Shown: positions 30,173 to 33,700 of the stretch, piece after piece
Numbering within the stretch: the first letter of the stretch is position 1
Layout: every line of letters begins with the position of its first letter
Source: Nonomuraea cypriaca
GTDB taxonomy: Bacteria > Actinomycetota > Actinomycetes > Streptosporangiales > Streptosporangiaceae
NCBI RefSeq assembly: GCF_015645445.1
Contig: NZ_JADOGI010000113.1
Span: 1-33,700, forward strand
DNA length: 33,700 nt
Direction: 5' to 3'
Made by a program: the position numbers and the translations under genes
The notes under the pieces: generated by a model
Seen by the model: only the letters and a program-made list of their open reading frames with translations
What the model was told of the DNA's origin: nothing
Database searches by the model: none

Positions 30173-30891
30173 GCGCTCTGCTCCCTCGTGTACTTGCAGA
30201 AGAGGACCCCCTCCTCCTCCAGGACCTGGCTGAGAATCAGGGTGACCTGCGCGGGCAGGCCGTTGAGTATGCGGGCCGCGCCGCCGCCGACCAGCATCGG
30301 GCTGACCGACAGGCACAGCTCGTCGACCACGGCGCAGGCCGAGAGCTGGGCGTTGACCCGGGGGCCGCCCTCGCACAGGATCCTGGTCAGCCCGCGCTCG
30401 TGCAGCTCCGCCACGGCGAGCCGCATGTCGACGGCCTCGTCGCCGGCCACGATGAGGTCGCAGTGCCTGGCCGCCGCCTTGCGCCGCTCGTGGGGCGCGT
30501 CCTCGCAGGTGATCACGATCGTCTGGCTGGTGGCGTCGGTGAAGAGCTCGTCGTCGAGGTCGAAGGCGAGACTGCGGCTGATGACCGCGATGGGCGGCAC
30601 CTCGGGGCGGCCCACGCGCAGGTCCGCCCACCAGTCGCGGGGGTGGACCGGGCCGTAGCCCTCCTTGCGCACGGTCGCGGCGCCCGCGACGACCACGTCG
30701 GCCAGCCCGCGCAGGGTGTGGAAGATCCGCCTGTCGCCGCTGCTCGACAGCCCGCCGGAGCGGCCCTTCAGCCAGGCCGCGCCGTCGGCGCTGGCGACCA
30801 TGTTGAGCCGCAGCCACGGCCGGCCGTCGGGATAGGCGTACGCCTGCGCGATGTCCGGAGTGTCCTGTATGTCGGGATAGATGCGCCGCAC
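30169..30891 (-). CDS. Pyrimidine reductase family protein (RibD C-terminal domain)
   Basis: 240 residues. RPWLRLNMVASADGAAWLKGRSGGLSSSGDRRIFHTLRGLADVVVAGAATVRKEGYGPV matches the NADPH- and substrate-binding start of RibD_C reductases; ILCEGGPRVNAQLSACAVVDELCLSVSPMLVGGG is the conserved second half. It reduces a pyrimidine-like compound; it could be the riboflavin reductase but no rib genes adjoin, so it may have another substrate. GTG at 30891 starts RRIYPDIQ; GAGGA touches the codon with no spacing, so the exact start is uncertain. It overlaps the DNA ligase gene by 4 bp and should be co-translated. Confidence 0.88.
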   Translation of the reverse strand: MRRIYPDIQDTPDIAQAYAYPDGRPWLRLNMVASADGAAWLKGRSGGLSSSGDRRIFHTLRGLADVVVAGAATVRKEGYGPVHPRDWWADLRVGRPEVPPIAVISRSLAFDLDDELFTDATSQTIVITCEDAPHERRKAAARHCDLIVAGDEAVDMRLAVAELHERGLTRILCEGGPRVNAQLSACAVVDELCLSVSPMLVGGGAARILNGLPAQVTLILSQVLEEEGVLFCKYTREQSA

Positions 30892-31029
30892 TCCTCTACC
30901 TTGGCACACCGAGCCGACATTCTGTGTCCGGGGGTTTTCGGGGCGAATAGCGCTTTCGTGTATCTCAGGACGTACAGGTGCTTCCTCGCTTAACGTGACA
31001 AGCGGGATGGGAACTGACAGGGAGGCCCA

Positions 31030-31425
31030 GTGGGTCTGGTCACCGCTCTGACCTCGGCGATCGCCGCGCTCGCCGGGGTGTACCTGCTCCACCAGTGGCT
31101 GGCGGGCGGAGGTCTGCGGCGGGCCAAGGTCACCCGCTTCCCGGTGGCGTTGATCTTCTCCCACCCGGTGCTGGCCGTGACGGCGCTGGCGTGCTGGGCC
31201 GGGGGACTGCTCACCGGTAGCCGGGTGCTGGCATGGGTGGCGTTCGGCGGGCTGGCGGTGACGGCGCTGCTGGGGTTCGCGATGTTCACGCGGTGGCTCG
31301 GGGCGGGACGGCACGAGAAGGGCGGCAGGGGGCTGCCGGTGCTGGCGGTGGCGCTGCACGGGCTGGCCGGGGTGACGACGTTCACGCTGGTGTTCCTGGC
31401 CGCGAGCACGGCGCGCGTCTTCTGA
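31030..31425 (+). CDS. Four-helix membrane protein
   Basis: 131 residues with four predicted transmembrane helices (TALTSAIAALAGVYLLHQWLA, FPVALIFSHPVLAVTALACWAGG, LAWVAFGGLAVTALLGFAMFT, LPVLAVALHGLAGVTTFTLVFLAA) and His residues in or near helices 1, 2 and 4. Such spacing could suit cofactor binding but the family is unknown to me. The GTG at 31030 has GGGAGG 4 nt upstream. The 139-bp region from 30892 to 31029 holds its promoter; no clear -35/-10 pair is seen. It converges on glgX. Confidence 0.75.
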   Translation: MGLVTALTSAIAALAGVYLLHQWLAGGGLRRAKVTRFPVALIFSHPVLAVTALACWAGGLLTGSRVLAWVAFGGLAVTALLGFAMFTRWLGAGRHEKGGRGLPVLAVALHGLAGVTTFTLVFLAASTARVF

Positions 31426-31429
31426 AGCC

Positions 31430-31471
31430 TTCAGGCGGACCCTTCAGCTGGACCTGGCCTTTTCTGGGCCT

Positions 31472-31487
<16 letters not shown>
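31430..31487. repeat. Short repeats around the glgX 3' end
   Basis: CCTTCAGCTGGA occurs at 31441-31452 and 31469-31480, and a variant CCTTCAGGCGGA at 31430-31441; the two exact copies are followed by CCTGGCC or TTTGGCC, so 19 bp match with two differences. The 31469 copy contains the glgX stop and last codons. Confidence 0.6.
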
Positions 31488-33601
<2,114 letters not shown>

Positions 33602-33700
33602 GTGGCCCAATTGTCGCATGCGAACGCGCGCTTGGTCTCTCAATGAACCGATCGCCCCTCGTGCGGAGGGCATGGGGCGTGGGCGGGCGGGTTCGGCTTC

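Noticed and set aside
29135..30658. 507-codon plus-strand frame opposite the DNA ligase and reductase
   Set aside because: Antisense shadow of two recognisable genes; no ribosome site or conserved motif.

Overview
The window is GC-rich with strong G/C third-position bias, many GTG/TTG starts, GNAT, RNHCP, DUF397, DUF3000 and DUF4349 proteins, a coproporphyrin-type haem pathway and split bacterial NHEJ genes. This fits a filamentous actinomycete, most likely Streptosporangiales (Nonomuraea-like; genus is inference). No tRNA, rRNA, CRISPR array, transposase or phage gene was recognised.

Layout. 1-1200: the 3' part of a LysR-like regulator and a RibD_C/DHFR-like reductase. 1239-4500 (minus): a translationally coupled three-gene sugar cluster (Gfo/Idh/MocA oxidoreductase, DUF993 aldolase-like protein, TIM-barrel isomerase) behind one promoter covered by a perfect LacI-type palindrome. 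4515-6703 (minus): small Cys-rich protein, DUF3000 protein and RNase D. 7020-11415: haem genes hemE, hemY (cgoX) and hemQ (chdC), interrupted by an antisense DUF4349 lipoprotein. 11617-12528: a secreted, disordered protein with two TTA codons. 12732-15484: msrB, LigD-type polymerase, MBL-fold hydrolase, small basic protein. 15531-17381 (minus): two-component system. 17644-19355: YceI protein plus a coupled membrane protein, preceded by two unusual tandem repeat arrays. 19395-20445: two tandem RNHCP zinc-ribbon genes with a long leader and a strong terminator. 20488-23070: orphan DUF397 gene, quinone-reductase-like MDR and a decayed coding region. 23071-26199: alpha/beta hydrolase, second DHFR-like reductase, TPR protein, GNAT. 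26265-28659: zinc-ribbon methyltransferase, a pseudogene with an apparent internal deletion, and pgeF. 28656-33601: small membrane proteins, ATP-dependent DNA ligase coupled to a pyrimidine-reductase-like gene, and glgX.

How the genes fit together. hemE, hemY and hemQ supply three steps of the coproporphyrin-dependent haem route. The LigD-type polymerase and the separate ligase could act together in end joining, although no Ku gene is here. The sugar cluster looks like a catabolic operon whose LacI-type repressor is not in the window. About nine genes have a TANNNT-like -10 box 6-8 nt before the start codon, so leaderless transcripts appear common.

The least explained structures are the RNHCP leader (upstream ORF and an SD-sequestering hairpin), the in-frame SD-like repeat array before yceI, the TTA-bearing secreted protein and the decayed region around 22-23 kb. 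All assignments come from reading the sequence and recalling families; no search was run.
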